From contig CM022303.1 of the NCBI GenBank assembly GCA_011799875.1, positions 550,639,368 through 550,703,367 of the forward strand: a stretch of 64,000 bases of DNA, in the 5' to 3' direction. Position 1 is the first letter of the stretch. The number at the start of each line of letters is the position of its first letter. Positions 1 through 11,530 of this stretch are shown here, in pieces. A program made the position numbers and the translations under genes. The stretch comes from Thinopyrum elongatum (Eukaryota; Streptophyta; Magnoliopsida; Poales; Poaceae). Below the pieces are notes generated by a model, which worked only from the letters and a program-made list of their open reading frames with translations, had not been told where the DNA came from and ran no database searches.

Positions 1-295
1 GCGTCGGGAGCTCGCCTGAGCCTCACCGGCGGTCGCGCCGACGTGGCGTGGCCTGGGTCCCACCCCGGGACACTGCCAGAGGGCCCCACGCCGCAGTTTA
101 ACCATGTTGACCATGGTCAATGCGGGCACTGTTCACATGTGCCACTGACGTGCGGGCCCCACCACATTTAGGCTAATTAAAATGTTTTAATAAGTAAAAA
201 CAGATTAGTTATACTAATCACACACTGACATGTGGGCCACACCCCCTTTTATTAATCCTGATAATTAAGTTAATTATTTGTTAGCATAACAGAGG

Positions 296-329
296 CTGAC
301 ATGTGGGTCCCACTGGACCCACATGTCAG
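296..329. repeat. Perfect inverted repeat, 15-bp arms
   Basis: CTGACATGTGGGTCC (296-310) is followed after a 4-base loop by its exact reverse complement (315-329). It could extrude as a hairpin or be the trace of a short internal inverted duplication. Confidence 0.85.
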
Positions 330-765
330 GTTTGACCAGGTCAGCGTCACTGTTGACCTGCTGATGTCAGCAACACGTCATGCTGATATCATAATTCAAT
401 TCTGTTAATAAAAATAATTCCAGAAAATCAATTAAACTTTGAAAATTAATAACTTTTAAACCGTAGCTCAGATCGAAAAAGTTAAAACATGAAAGTTGCT
501 CAGAACGACGAGACGAGCCTGATCGTGCCGTCTGTTTCCTTGTCGGAACCTCCTACATAGGAGAACTCGTAACTCCAAGCCCGATTCCGGTAGATGAATA
601 GTGCACACACACCGATTAATAAATCCCAGATTAATTCAAAAAAATAACTAAAATGACTTAGAGGCATATTTAGCAACCCTGCACTGCATCATAGCATCGC
701 ACGCACTGTGTTGCATCTGCTTGCATTGTATTTACTTGTTTCTTCCCCCTCTTCTCTTTCGGTAG

Positions 766-2557
766 ACCCCGACGTTGCCGTAGCTCCTGAGGCAGACGCC
801 GCTCCGGAGTACGACTACGTCCCCGACGACCCTGCCCTTGCCGTCGAGCAGACAGGCAAGCACCCCCATTTTGAGCATTCCGATATCACCCACTCTCTTC
901 TCTCTTATGCTTGCATTAGAAGTACTGCTGCTACTGTTGTCCTATATATGCTGCATAGCCTGTTTTATTGTAGCCTACTTTTGATACCTGCCTGTTCTCC
1001 TAAACTGTTTAGTATAGGATGGGTAGAGCCTTATCAGAGACCCACTTGACCCGACTGCCCCGCTGGACTCTCAGAAGACCCGAGCAACGGGATCGAAGAT
1101 TAGACCCTGGCACCGCACGTCACTTCCCCTAAGATGCTCGACTCTACTGGGTTACTATCGAGTGCCGAGGGTGATACCTCGTCAGCACTTCTGATGATAA
1201 CCTTGTAGGTTAGTTATTCGGTCGTGGTAAGCGAGGGTGATTCCTCCTACACCACCCCTGATAACGATGTCGTCGTGCAACTTCTCAAGTGTGGACCTCG
1301 AGGGTGATGCCTCATTCGTTCACCTTGACGATAGCATCGAGCGGGAATTCCATCGAGGGTGATACCTCAAGGTTCCCCCTTGGTGTCAGACACACGGAGA
1401 CTTGGTTACTATGACTGAACACTGAACCATGATAACATGATACAAAAGACGGGTCGGCCCTGAGGGGTACCCGCGCGAGCATGAATGCGAAGTGATGTGG
1501 AGTCGGGTTGACCTGAGAGGTGCCCGCGAGATAACTACGAGGCGTGGCCGGGCATTCTTAGCCCTTGCCGCAAGTCCTCGAGACAGGGCGACGGGGTCAC
1601 ATCGATCGTGAGTCTCTACTCGTTACCGCGCACTCCTAATCCACTAACGGTTTGGATATTTGATCCGAGGGGCCTCTGGCCTGATAGCACTAACCATCAC
1701 ATGGGCATAGTATGGGCGTTCTGCGTCGTATACTTCAGCCGAAGCTTAATAGACGTCAGCGACTGAGCGGCGCGCGCTGGATTGGACTGGTTACGCAACT
1801 GTGCTTGTATTAAGGGGTTGCTAGGTCTGCTTCCAGCCGCCCACGCAACACGCAGGAGTTCCCAGGGCGAAGGCCCAAGACCCCTGGGGGCATAGGTTAG
1901 ACCGGCGTGCTGACCTCTCTGTTAAGTATTTGGTCGGGTTGCGGCGTGTTGCTTAGCCGAGGCCGGGCATGACCCGGAAAAGTGTGTCCAGCCGGAGTTA
2001 AGTGAGCGTGGTGGGTAAGTTGGTGCACCCCTGCAGGGAAGAAACTTCTATCGATAGCCTGTCCTACGGTAACGGACACTCGGAGTTGTATTTCGATCGG
2101 TACAACTAGAACATGACTTGAGATGAAATGGATAGTATGGCTCTGGGATTGCTTTCTCGCATTGGGTCGAGGAAGAATCTCTGGCCGAGGTTGGTGACAT
2201 TACTGCTATACTTTACATTATGTTATTCTGCTCTCTTCTAATGTTGCAAGACTGTTGAAGAAGCTGAAGATGCTAGTCTTCGATAGGACTAGGCTTTCCC
2301 CCTCTATTCCGGCATTTCTGCAGCCCAGTCCACTAAAACAGCCCTCCTTTGAAAATGTTGCATATGTAGTATAGATCCTTGCTTGCTGAGTACTTCGGAT
2401 GAGTACTCACGTTTGCTTTACTTTCTTTTTCCCCATATCCCTTTTGATGCCACCAGACGTCGGAGCCCCTGAGCCAGATGCCCCCGTCGACGGCCACTAC
2501 TACTACCAGCCCGGAGAGTACTACTACTACGAGGAGCCGTCTGACGACCAGGAGTAG
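766..2557 (+). other. Two candidate exons of an acidic, Tyr-rich C-terminal coding remnant
   Basis: Exon A (766-855) follows a pyrimidine tract and CGGTAG acceptor. It encodes an acidic Ala/Pro/Asp-rich stretch ending before a GC-type donor (ACAG|GCAAGC at 856-857). Exon B (2457-2557) follows a TTTTGATGCCACCAG acceptor and continues in phase. It reads into a Tyr-run tail (HYYYQPGEYYYYEEPSDDQE) and a TAG stop at 2555-2557. Phase 1 at 855 matches phase 1 at 2457. The two exons share composition (PDV-AP-EPDA-like), which suggests one protein tail carried by the repeat. No upstream exon or start was found and I do not recognise the protein. The intron call is inference. Confidence 0.3.
1160..1375 (+). 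repeat. Four dispersed GAGGGTGATNCCTC motifs
   Basis: The near-palindromic motif GAGGGTGATACCTC recurs about every 55-70 bp (near 1167, 1227, 1300 and 1355), each time between diverged spacers. Each copy can form a short hairpin (GAGG...CCTC). It lies inside the candidate intron 856-2456. Confidence 0.6.
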
Positions 2558-2862
2558 GATCGGAGGGTCCAGGGCAGGAGGCCCACGCCTTTTCGATCGT
2601 AGTATTTTTTTTTACCCGCTTCTGTGAAGGCTTATCTCTCCTTCTGTAATATATCTGTACCCAAATATTTGATGCTTCCGCTGACACTTGTATGCCATCG
2701 AGCTATGTATTCGAGCCCTCGAGGCCCTGGCTTGTAATATAAAGCTTGTATGAATTTATTTATGTTTTAGAGTTGTGTTGTGATATCTTCAAGTGAGTCC
2801 TTAGGCTTGATCATGTGCATTTGCGTGTATGGTTAGTACATGATTAAGCCGGGGTCGTCACA

Positions 2863-2999
2863 CTGTTTATGTAGTGTTGCTTGGTTCTCCTACTGGTTCG
2901 ATAACCTTGGTCTCATCACTAAGGGAAATACCTACCGTTGTTGTGCTGCATCATCCCTTCCTCTTTGGGGAAATACCGACGTAGTTCAAGCAAACATCA
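2863..2999 (+). mobile_element. Short fragment of a second retrotransposon
   Basis: The stretch from about 2884 (CTCCTACTGGTTCGATAACC) to 2999 resembles 28055-28160 (CTCCTACTGGATTGATAACC). Both carry the landmarks GGGAAATAC and TGCATCATCCC. It is therefore a piece of a repeat family also present at 26.7-28.6 kb. It ends abruptly where homology to the old gypsy RT begins, near 3000. Confidence 0.5.
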
Positions 3000-3002
3000 A
3001 AG

Positions 3003-5400
3003 GTTGGTCAGGAGGTTGGAACCTTTCCTGGACTTAACCATGATGTCATCCATATAAGCTTCTACATTCCGACTGATCTGCTTCCATAAGCACTTCTGGA
3101 TCATACGCTGGAATGTGGCCCCAGCATTTTTCAACCCAAATGGCATCGTGATATAACAAAACACCCGAATGGGGTGACGAACTCTGTTTTTATTTCATCA
3201 GGGCCATACAGTCGGATCTGGTGGTACCCGGAGTACGCATCCAGAAACGATAATCGCTCGCATCCGACAGTAGAATCTACTATCTGATCTATGCGAGGGA
3301 GAGGGAAGTGATCCTTCGGGCAGGCTCGATTGATATGCCTAAAATCTACACACATTCGGAGAGACTTGTCTTTCTTCGGCACCAGGACAACGTTGGCGAG
3401 CCACTCGGAGTGGTACACCTCTCGGATGAACTCGGCGGCTAAGAGTCACGTTGTCTCCTCGCCAATCGCCTTGCGCTTTTCGGTGGAAGATCTCCAAAGA
3501 TGCTCCTTGACAGGCTTCATTGTCGAATCGAGATGGAGTCTGTGCTCGGCCAGTTCCCTGGGAACACCCGGCATGTCAGAAGGCTTCCATGCGAAGATGT
3601 CCCAGTTCTCACGGAGGAACTGGACGAGCGCGGCTTCCTATTTGCTATCTAGGGTGGTGGAGATGTTGGTCGGGGCTGTCGGGTCCTCGGGGTGGACATG
3701 CACCGGCTTCATCTCTCCTGCTGATTGGAAAGCGGATTCCACAGTCGGCTTCTTGGACTTCAATAGTTCGCCTGAATCCACCGCCTTCTTATATTCGTCC
3801 AGCTCGGCCATTGCCATCTGCTCGTCAGCGATCTGGGAACCCTTCTGGAGGCACTCTTCGGCCAACTTCCGATTGCCTGTGATGGTGATCACACTTTTCG
3901 GCCCTGGCATCTTGAGTTTAAGATACATGTAACATAGACGGGCCATAAGAAGTGCGTAGGCAGGCCTACCCAAGATGGCGTGATAAGCGCTTTGGAAGTC
4001 CACCACCTCGAAAGTTAGTCGTTCCTTTCAGAAGTTCTTCTCCTCGCCGAATACGACGTCGAGGGTGATCTGGCCGAGTGATTTGGCTTTCTTCCCAGGG
4101 ATTACCCCATGGAACTGCATGTTGCTCTTCTGAGCCGGGTCATCGGGATGCCCATCGCCTCCAATGTGTCGGCGTAAATGATATTAAGCTCGCTGCCGCC
4201 GTCCATTAGGACTTTGCGCAGTCGGACTCCTCCCACGACTGGATCTACCACCAAGGCCTGCCGCCCGGGGGTCGGTATGTGTGCCGGGTGGTCCGATTGA
4301 TCAAAGGTTACTGGTGTCTTAGTCCAGTCGAGGTATTTGGTGACAGTCGGAACTGCCATGTTAACCTCTCGGTTGATGACCTTGGGCGACTCTTGTTTTC
4401 GACGTCGGCAAAAATCATGAGGACATTCTCGACGTTGGGGTACCCGGAAGTACCCTTGTCTCCGTCGTTGTCATCATCACCCTTGTCCCCAGAGGAATCT
4501 TGCCGCATCTCTTGCTTCAGGAGTCGACACTCCCGAGTGGTGTGTTTGGGAAAAATCAAATTGCCCTCTTCATATTTCTTTGTGTGGATCTGACAAGGTT
4601 GGTCGAGGATGTCGCTCTTCAAGGTGACTTGCTTCTTCCCCTTCCAATCCTTTTTCTGCTTTTGGGAGCTCTTTTTGCCTTAGCTGGCCAGAGCCGCGGC
4701 CTCGGCACTCCCTCCGGCATCCGCTTTCCGCTTGTGCTTCTTACCCTTGTTCTCTGACTGATGAGCGTCGCCTGCTCGGCTTTTACCGCTCCTCAGTCGG
4801 TCCTCTTCCTCACCGTTGGCGTACCAGTTGGCTATCTCCATAGCCCGACTGAGAGTCGGGGTATCAGTTCGGCCGAACTTCATGTTCAGCTCCCGGTACC
4901 TAACTCCGGCCTTGAAGGTGCAGATTGCCTGGTGCTCAGTGACGTTCTCCACCGTATTGTGTAGAGTGGTCCACCGCTGAATATACTCTCGGAGAGTCTC
5001 ATTCTATCTTTGCACACAGTGCTGCAACTCGGCCAAACCACCTGCTCTCTTGTATGTGCCTTCAAAGGTCTTGACGAACACCTTCGCCAGATCATCCCAG
5101 CAGAAAATGCTACCCGGCGGGAGCTGTGTTAGCCAAGCCCGAGCGGAGCCTTCTAGCATCAGCGGCAAATGCTTCATGGCCACATTATCGTTGTCGCCGC
5201 CGACCTGGATTGCCACTCGGTAATCTTCTAACCAAATTTCAGGCTTGGATTTGCCGGTGAACTTGCTGATCACTGTGGCCAACCTGAAGTTGTTGGGAAT
5301 CTCAGCCGCTCGTATGTAACGACTGAAGCACTCGGGACCTGATGGTACGGAACCACTCGGCACATCATGATCTTGGCCTTCTCGCAGGGCTCGGCCTCTG
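3003..5400 (-). pseudogene. Decayed gag-pro-RT of the old gypsy copy
   Basis: On the minus strand, gag shows the retrotransposon gag core (WLEDYRVAIQVGGDND at about 5220-5170, then MKHLPLMLEGSARAWL). It is interrupted by an in-frame stop near 5003. Protease shows VLMDGGSELNIIYADTL around 4215-4170 and then loses frame near 4110. A TAG at 3638-3640 separates protease from RT, at exactly the position of a TAG in the younger copy. RT carries FRHINRACPKDHFPLPRI and DAYSGYHQI (3350-3220), shifts frame near 3150 and keeps AYMDDIMV near 3050. It serves as a useful outgroup: at the first stop of the younger gag this copy still has a glutamine codon. It is non-functional. Confidence 0.85.
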
Positions 5401-6053
5401 TCGACCAGGTTCTGGGCGAGAACAGATCTCGAGTTGAACAGCGAGACTCGAGTGTCTCTCGAAGGACGAGTGGGACTCGGCCTGCGATCACCGTCCTGTG
5501 TCCGTCTGTTGTCATAGGGCTAGCGCTCATACGTGACATCCCGTGGTGGAGGCATCTGGGCACGATCGTAGTCGTCATTACGCCAGGACGACGCAACTCA
5601 ATCGCGCCTCCGATCTTCGTGACGATCTCTGGAGGAAGAAGTGTCTCGGCGCCTGCCCGAGCTGAGTGGACTATGGGCTGATGGGACGGTCTCCGCACGC
5701 ACGGATGCGCTATGGATCCGGTCTCTGGATTGGGACACCACCGCATTCTGCGATAGCGCTATCTTGAGGAGCGCCTGGATCTGATGAATCCCTTCTCAGG
5801 CCGAAGAGCCAGAGGGTTGGATGGAATCCGCGATCCGATTGGCGACTGCTAGATTTTGTAATGGAGTACTAAGGACTTGCTACTTACGAGGTTGGTCACT
5901 CGAGTAGAGCCGGTGTTTGTGCCGATTGGAACTGGGTTGACGGTGCTCACATTCATCTAGCTCCCTCTGAAGCCTTTCGAGGCGATCGCACTCGGCCAAA
6001 GTGGCCAGGCGAGTCGACTCCATGGCTAATGCCTCGGGAGTCGTCCCGGTGAT

Positions 6054-6058
6054 GGGAG
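6054..6058. repeat. Target-site duplication GGGAG (left)
   Basis: GGGAG directly precedes the TGACGAAG start of the 5' LTR and recurs directly after the 3' LTR at 19396-19400. It is the 5-bp duplication expected from LTR-retrotransposon integration. Confidence 0.92.
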
Positions 6059-6654
6059 TGACGAAGACATGTACCTAGGGTAGGGTAATAGGCCTGACCT
6101 AGACACCCTTACCCGAGGACACTGCCCTAAGGCCAAGGACATTCAAAGGATAGCACCATCTACCGACTGAAATCGCCACAGGGTGCAACCCGCTCGACCA
6201 ACAGTTCACTCGTATAACCCAATTCCATTCGACCGGGGTGTACTCACTCGACCACACCAGAAACCACTCGGAAGACAGAAGATCTAAGGTCACTCAGGAT
6301 GGCAAGGGTCAGGCGTTCACTCCGTAGTCTTAATGATCATTTATTTGCCTTTATTGCTGGCATTATCAGTAACGTCCTGTCTTTATAGACATTGAACCCC
6401 TTGTAATGTGGGACGGTTGGGGTCCTGGCGCACTCTATATAAGCCACCCCCCTCCTCAGGCACAAGGGTTCGCACCCCCTGTAACTTCACGCATAATTCA
6501 ATCGATCGAGCCTCCGGGCACCGAGACGTAGGGCTGTTACTTCCTCTGAGAAGGGCCTGAACTCGTAAATCTTGCATGCACAACCTCACCGTAGCTAGGA
6601 TCTTGCCTCCTCATACCTACCCCCCATTCTACTGTCAGACTTAGAACCATGACA
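6059..6654 (+). repeat. 5' LTR of the Tat-type gypsy element (596 bp)
   Basis: It begins TGACGAAGACATG and ends AACCATGACA. It differs from the 3' LTR at nine positions without indels. It contains a TATA box (TATATAA, 6436-6442) that would drive the genomic transcript. Confidence 0.95.
6436..6442 (+). promoter_or_regulatory. TATA box of the 5' LTR promoter
   Basis: TATATAA lies inside GCACTCTATATAAGCC, about 220 bp before the LTR end. The same element occurs in the 3' LTR (19177-19183) and, on the minus strand, in the old copy's LTR (20242-20248). Its conservation between diverged copies supports function. Confidence 0.75.
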
Positions 6655-6656
6655 GT

Positions 6657-6674
6657 TGGCGCCCACCGTGGGGC
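6657..6674 (+). other. Primer-binding site of the gypsy element
   Basis: TGGCGCCCACCGTGGGGC starts two bases after the 5' LTR, where the complement of a tRNA 3' end (beginning TGG) is expected. The old copy has the related TGGCACCCACCTTGGGGC at 20027-20010 on the minus strand. The primer tRNA was not assigned. Confidence 0.85.
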
Positions 6675-6695
6675 TGGTGTCTTAGCGACTTTCCG

Positions 6696-8825
6696 GTGAG
6701 GTTGCGATTTTCTCCGGTTCCCATCATCATGGTTTCGGGTGGAGGTTTGGCTGAGGGCCACGAGATCTGTCTCGGCGTGCTCGTCTTCATCGCCGACGAC
6801 TCCGCCTGGCTCCAGGAGGCCCCCCTCGACATCGAGGTGTTCCCCGTCCGTGGGGCGACGCACTTTCGCGCATGTGTCCGCGGCGTCCTTCTGCGGCAGC
6901 CGTCGACCCAATATCGGCCGTTTCCTATGGCGTCTTCGTTCCCCGCTGTTCGCCGTCGCAAGCGATCCGGTCGATCGCGGCTTCAGTGGTGGGTGAAGCA
7001 TGCAGTGGCACGTCAATCGGCCACCCCTCAAGTCGCGGCAATCGAGCCCGATGAATCTCTCTACGGCCTGTTCGATCTGTCGACTGGCTCCGTCGAGACT
7101 CTATCCGTGTGCGACAGCAGCGATCCTGCGGCAGAGGTCCTGATGGTCGACACGCCGCATAGCCCACCTGGCATGCGTCGCAACGGAGGCGGCGACGGCG
7201 GTGGCGATCCGTCGCGTGTTCACGAGGAATACCACCCCGAAACCCTCTCTTCACAGTGGAGGGAGGAACTTCACCGCCATAACGAGGAAGCACTCCACAC
7301 GACCATCATCGGAGAGGCCTCTGAGGCTCGGGCCTTGGAGGTAGCGTGCTTGGCCACTTTGGCTGAACGCACTCGACTGGAAAATCTTCAGCATGCACTC
7401 GACGAACGTGCTCGGCAGCGGATTCCTGAGTCCAGTCGACGGCGGCAATTGTTCCCTCCTGAACCTCAGGTATACCACACTCCGATTCAGAATCTTGCAG
7501 CCGCAGCTCATATAGCAGAATCCATCCAGCCATCCCAGTCAGAAGCTGGACGAGGTTTGATGCAGATCCGAGCTCTGCTCCGGGCGGCAGGAGACCAAAA
7601 CACTGCAGTATCACAGTCGCGTAACAGAATCCATAGCAGATCTGTGGTGGCTGACACAGTTCAGTCGGGTCACAGCCCAAGATCGCCTTCGCGGCGTGAG
7701 GGGCGGGTGCATCGCCAGGATCAGCACTTGGGTCGGATCCACGAGCAGTACGATCATCGACTCGGCCGTGATGACCGCCGTCGAGCGCCTACACCCCCTC
7801 CGAGAAGCGGATCATATGTGCCCTGGCACTATGATGACAGGCGCCCGTACAGCAGAGGGCGGAGGATGCCGGTCGACCCAAGAGAGCCAGGGTTTGATGC
7901 GAGGTCAATTTTAGTGCAAGGTTTGGTCGACAGGAACCGGGCACACAGAGAGGGGCAAGGCAGGGATCGCCCAAGTGGAAGCAGGATTCATGTTTCGGGT
8001 CCTGAGTGTTTTAGCAGAGCTATCAGAGCCGCTAAGATTCCCCCCAACTTCAGGTTGGCGACTGGGGTTAGTAATTTCATCGGTGAGTCGAAGCCTGACA
8101 CTTGGCTGGAAGATTACCGAGTGGCTGTCTAGATCGGTGGTGGAAATGATGAGGTAGCTATGAAACACCTTCCTCTCATGCTGGAAGGGTCGGCCAGAGC
8201 ATGGCTGAATCAGTTGGCTCCAGGCAGTATATTCAGCTGGGAGGAGTTAGCCCGAGTGTTTGTCAGGACATTCGAGGGCACATGCAAACGACCTGCGGGG
8301 TTGACAGAATTGCAACATTGTGTACAGAAGCCGAATGAAACTCTGAGGGATTACATCCAAAGATGGACCACTTTACACCACATAGTAAAAAATGTATCCC
8401 AACACCAAGCAGTTTGTGCCTTCAAGGAAGACGTTCGGTATCGAGAGCTTAACTTGAAATTCGGTCGGACAGGAGACATGTCTCTGACCCGAATGATGGA
8501 AATAGCCACCCGGTACGCTAATGGTGAAGAAGAGGACCGACTCCACAGTGGAAAGGGCAAACCAGTCGCCCAAGACACCGGAGTGGGTCGAAAGCAGAAA
8601 CGCAAAGCCGAGCCAGCAGGTCCAGGTGAAGCTGCAGTTGTAACTCAAGGAAAATTCAAGGGGAAGCCCAAGGGACCCTGGATCCCCAAGAAGGTGAAAG
8701 ATCAGGCTGGGAACGATGTGTTGGACTTGCCATGTCACATTCACACCAAGAAGGATGAAGAGGGAAATCTGATTTATCCCAAACATACCACTCGACAATG
8801 TCGACTCCTGATCCAGCAGTTCTGA
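6696..8825 (+). pseudogene. gag: gag of the Tat-type gypsy element, two premature stops
   Basis: This is the capsid/nucleocapsid polyprotein. The likely start is the Met of MVSGGG at 6729, because the old copy's gag aligns from about there. The N-terminal part is Arg/Asp-rich and low in complexity. The retrotransposon gag core lies near the end (PNFRLATG, WLEDYRVAV, then MKHLPLMLEGSARAW and ELARVFVRTFEGTCKRP), followed by a basic tail. The reading frame is broken by TAG at 8130-8132, where the old copy encodes Gln, and by TGA at 8823-8825, after which the same frame runs on into protease. Both stops are C-to-T type changes. Confidence 0.88.
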
Positions 8826-9704
8826 GAGAAACAGCCCAATGAAAAGGAAAAAGAGTCTGACAAGGATGGTGATCAGGAAAAAGATGATGACGGTTTCCCT
8901 AACGTCAATTCCACTTTCATGATTTTTGCTGACATTGAGAGTAAAAGTCGACTGAAAGTCATCAACAGAGAGGTAAACATGGTTGCTCCGGCAACGACGA
9001 CATATTTGAAATGGTCAAAGACTCCCATCACATTCAAGCAATCTGACCACCCACCGCACGTCGCCACCCCCGGGAGGCAAGCGTTGGTGGTCGACCCGGT
9101 CGTTGGGGGCACCCGACTGACCAAAGTCTTGATGGATGGTGGCAGCGGCTTGAACATTTTGTATGCAGAGACCCTTCATGGGATGGGCATTCCGATGTCC
9201 AGGCTCAGTGAGAGCAACATGCGGTTCCACGGTGTCATTCCAGGGATGAAAGCTGATTCACTCGGACAGATCACTCTTGACGTGGTTTTCGGTGACTCAA
9301 AGAATTACCGCAAGGAGAAGCTGACATTTGAAGTTGTGGATTTTCACAGTGCCTATCATGCTATTCTGGGCAGAACTGCATATGCCCGTTTCATGGCTCG
9401 ACCGTGTTATGTGTACCTCAAGCTGAAGATGCCTGGCCCCAGGGGCGTGATCATGGTCACTGGTAATCGGCAACGAGCAGAAGAGTGCCTCCAGAAGGGC
9501 TCTAAGATTGCCGATGAACAGATGGCAGCGATTGAAATGGAAGAATATAAGAAGACTGCAGATCCGAGTGATTTGTTGCGCGCTAAGAAGCCTGCTTCCG
9601 AGTCTGCATTTCAGTCGTCCGGTGAAACAAAGCATGTTCACATTCACCCGACTGATCCCAGTGCTGCACCGACTCATATCTCAACAACACTCGACAGCAA
9701 ATAG
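8826..9704 (+). pseudogene. Aspartic protease region of the gypsy element
   Basis: This region continues the gag frame. The acidic linker is followed by the protease, which has VLMDGGSGLNILYAETL (about 9130-9180) as the active-site motif (D-G-G-S, a variant usual in Tat elements). FHSAYHAILGRTAYARFMA lies further on. The protease would process Gag-Pol. The frame ends at TAG 9702-9704 (DSK-stop-EE). The same stop sits at the same place in the old copy, so it may be ancestral or a read-through point, not a new lesion. Confidence 0.85.
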
Positions 9705-11530
9705 GAAGAAACGCTCATCCAGTTCCTCCGTGAGAACTGGGACATCTTCGCATGGAAGCCGTCTGACATGCCGGGTGTACCCAGGGGGCTGGCTGAGCAC
9801 CGTTTGCGAATCGATCCAAAGGCAAAACCCGTGAAAGAGCACCTCTGTCGGTCCGCTGCGGAGAAGAGAAAGGCAATCGGCGAAGAGGTGGCTCGGCTTT
9901 TGGCAGCTGAGTTCATCCGCGAGATTTACCACTCCGAGTGGCTCGCCAATGTTGTCATGGTTCCCAAGAAGGACGATTCACTCCGTATGTGCATTGATTT
10001 CAAGCATATCAATCGGGCCTGCCCGAAAGATCATTTTCCTCTCCCCCGCATCGATCAGATAGTCAACTCAACTACGGGATGTGAACGATTGTCCTTCCTG
10101 GATGCATATTCCGGGTACCATCAGATCCAACTGTATGGACCTGACAAAATAAAAACAGCTTTTATCACCCCATTCGGGTGCTTTTGCTACATCACCATGC
10201 CCTTTGGTCTCAAAAATGCTGGTGCCACATTCATGCGCATGATACAGAAGTGTCTGCTAGCTCAAATCAGTCGGAATGTGGAAGCATACATGGATGACAT
10301 CGTGGTTAAGTCGAGCAAAGGTTCCGACCTGCTGACTGACCTTGCCGAAACCTTTGCCAATTTGAGAAGATATGATATCAAGCTTAATCCGTCGAAGTGT
10401 ACATTTGGAGTCCCAGGTGGAAAGTTACTCGGTTTCCTTGTTTCCGAACGTGGGATCGATGCAAACCCGGAGAAAGTCGGTGCAATCCTCTGAATGAAAC
10501 GCCCTGTGCGTGTACACGATGTTTAGAAGCTTACTGGTTGTTTGGCCGCTTTGAGTCGATTCATCTCTCGCCTCGGTGAAAAGGCATTGCCTCTTTACCG
10601 ACTGATGAAGAAATCTGATAAGTTCGAGTGGACTCCTGAAGCTGACGCAGCGTTTGCAGAGCTCAAAGCCCTGCTTTCCACCCAGCCGGTGCTTGCTGCT
10701 CCAATCAGCAAAGAACCTTTACTGCTTTATATAGCAGCCACTGGACAGGTTGTCAGTACAGTACTCACGGTCGAGCGGGAAGAAGAAGGTAAAACCTACA
10801 AGGTTCAACGCCCAGTGTACTATATTTCTGAAGTCTTAACTCCATCCAAGCAGAGATATCCACATTATCAGAAGCTTGTCTATGGAATCTACTTGACCAC
10901 AAAGAAGGTTGCACATTACTTCTCAGATCATTCGATTACAGTCATCAGCGACGCTCCGTTGTCAGAAATTCTGAACAACAGAGATGCATTTTGCCGAGTG
11001 GCAAAGTGGGTGATTGAACTCCTTCCGCTGGATATCAAGTTCGAGGCAAAGAAAGCGATCAAGTCTCAAGCGATAGCAGATTTCTTCGTCGAGTGGATTG
11101 AACAACAGTTACCGACCCAGATACAGTCGGAACATTGGACTATGTTCTTCGACGGGTCCAAGATGTTGAATGGTTCAGGCGCTGGAGTGGTCCTGGTGTC
11201 TCCACGAGGCGACAACCTCAGATATGTTCTCTAGATTCACTTTGATTCCTCCAACAATGAAGCTGAATATGAGGCACTCTTTTATGGGTTGCGTATGGCC
11301 ATTTCACTCGGCGTCCGCCGCCTAATGGTTTACGGTGACTCAGATTTAGTGGTTAATCAAGTGATGAAGGAGTGGGACGTCAGGAGCCAAGCTATGACTG
11401 GTTATTGCAATGCGGTGAGAAAGTTAGAAAAGAAGTTTGAAGGGCTAGAGCTCCACCATATACCCCAACTGAAGAATCAAGCAGCTGATGACTTGGCGAA
11501 AATAGGATCCAAGCGGGAGCCTATCCCAGC
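9705..11530 (+). pseudogene. pol: Reverse transcriptase and dual RNase H of the gypsy element
   Basis: RT motifs in order are KHINRACPKDHFPLPRI, FLDAYSGYHQI, MPFGLKNAGATF and the catalytic AYMDDIVV (about 10287-10310). A first RNase H (FEWTPEADAAF... to about 11100) is followed by a second, archaeal-type RNase H (MFFDGSKMLNGSGAG at 11142, NNEAEYEAL at 11255, YGDSDLVVNQV at 11333, QAADDLAK at 11480). This duplicated RNase H is diagnostic of the Tat lineage. In-frame stops lie at 10491-10493 (TGA), 10524-10526 (TAG) and 11232-11234 (TAG). A one-base loss near 11530 shifts the frame before integrase. Confidence 0.9.

Larger units (their letters stand above)
1..2862 (+). mobile_element. 3' part of an LTR-retrotransposon-like repeat, truncated by the window edge
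   Basis: No intact coding region is seen. The block ends with an A/T-rich tail, a putative poly(A) signal context (AATATAAAG near 2735) and the terminal sequence GGGGTCGTCACA at 2851-2862, which looks like the CA end of a plant LTR. It contains a perfect hairpin (296-329), repeated GAGGGTGATNCCTC motifs (1160-1370) and two candidate exons (766-855, 2457-2557). The family was not identified. The plus orientation is inferred from the LTR-like end and the exons. Confidence 0.45.
3000..6058 (-). mobile_element. Old Tat-type gypsy copy, distal part (RT to gag), truncated in RT
   Basis: Read on the minus strand this part holds gag (5363-4680), protease (about 4359-3640) and the start of reverse transcriptase (3637-3003). 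It is collinear with and clearly related to the younger element at 6059-19395. It stops just after the RT active-site region near 3000, where unrelated repeat begins, so RNase H, integrase and one LTR are gone. The remaining upstream portion (gag N-terminus, PBS, LTR) resumes at 19401 after the younger element, which inserted into it. Confidence 0.88.

Noticed and set aside
6537..7293. Minus-strand open frames over the gypsy gag start
   Set aside because: They are shadows of the gag frame. The homologous segment in the old copy (19700-19980) supports only the sense reading.
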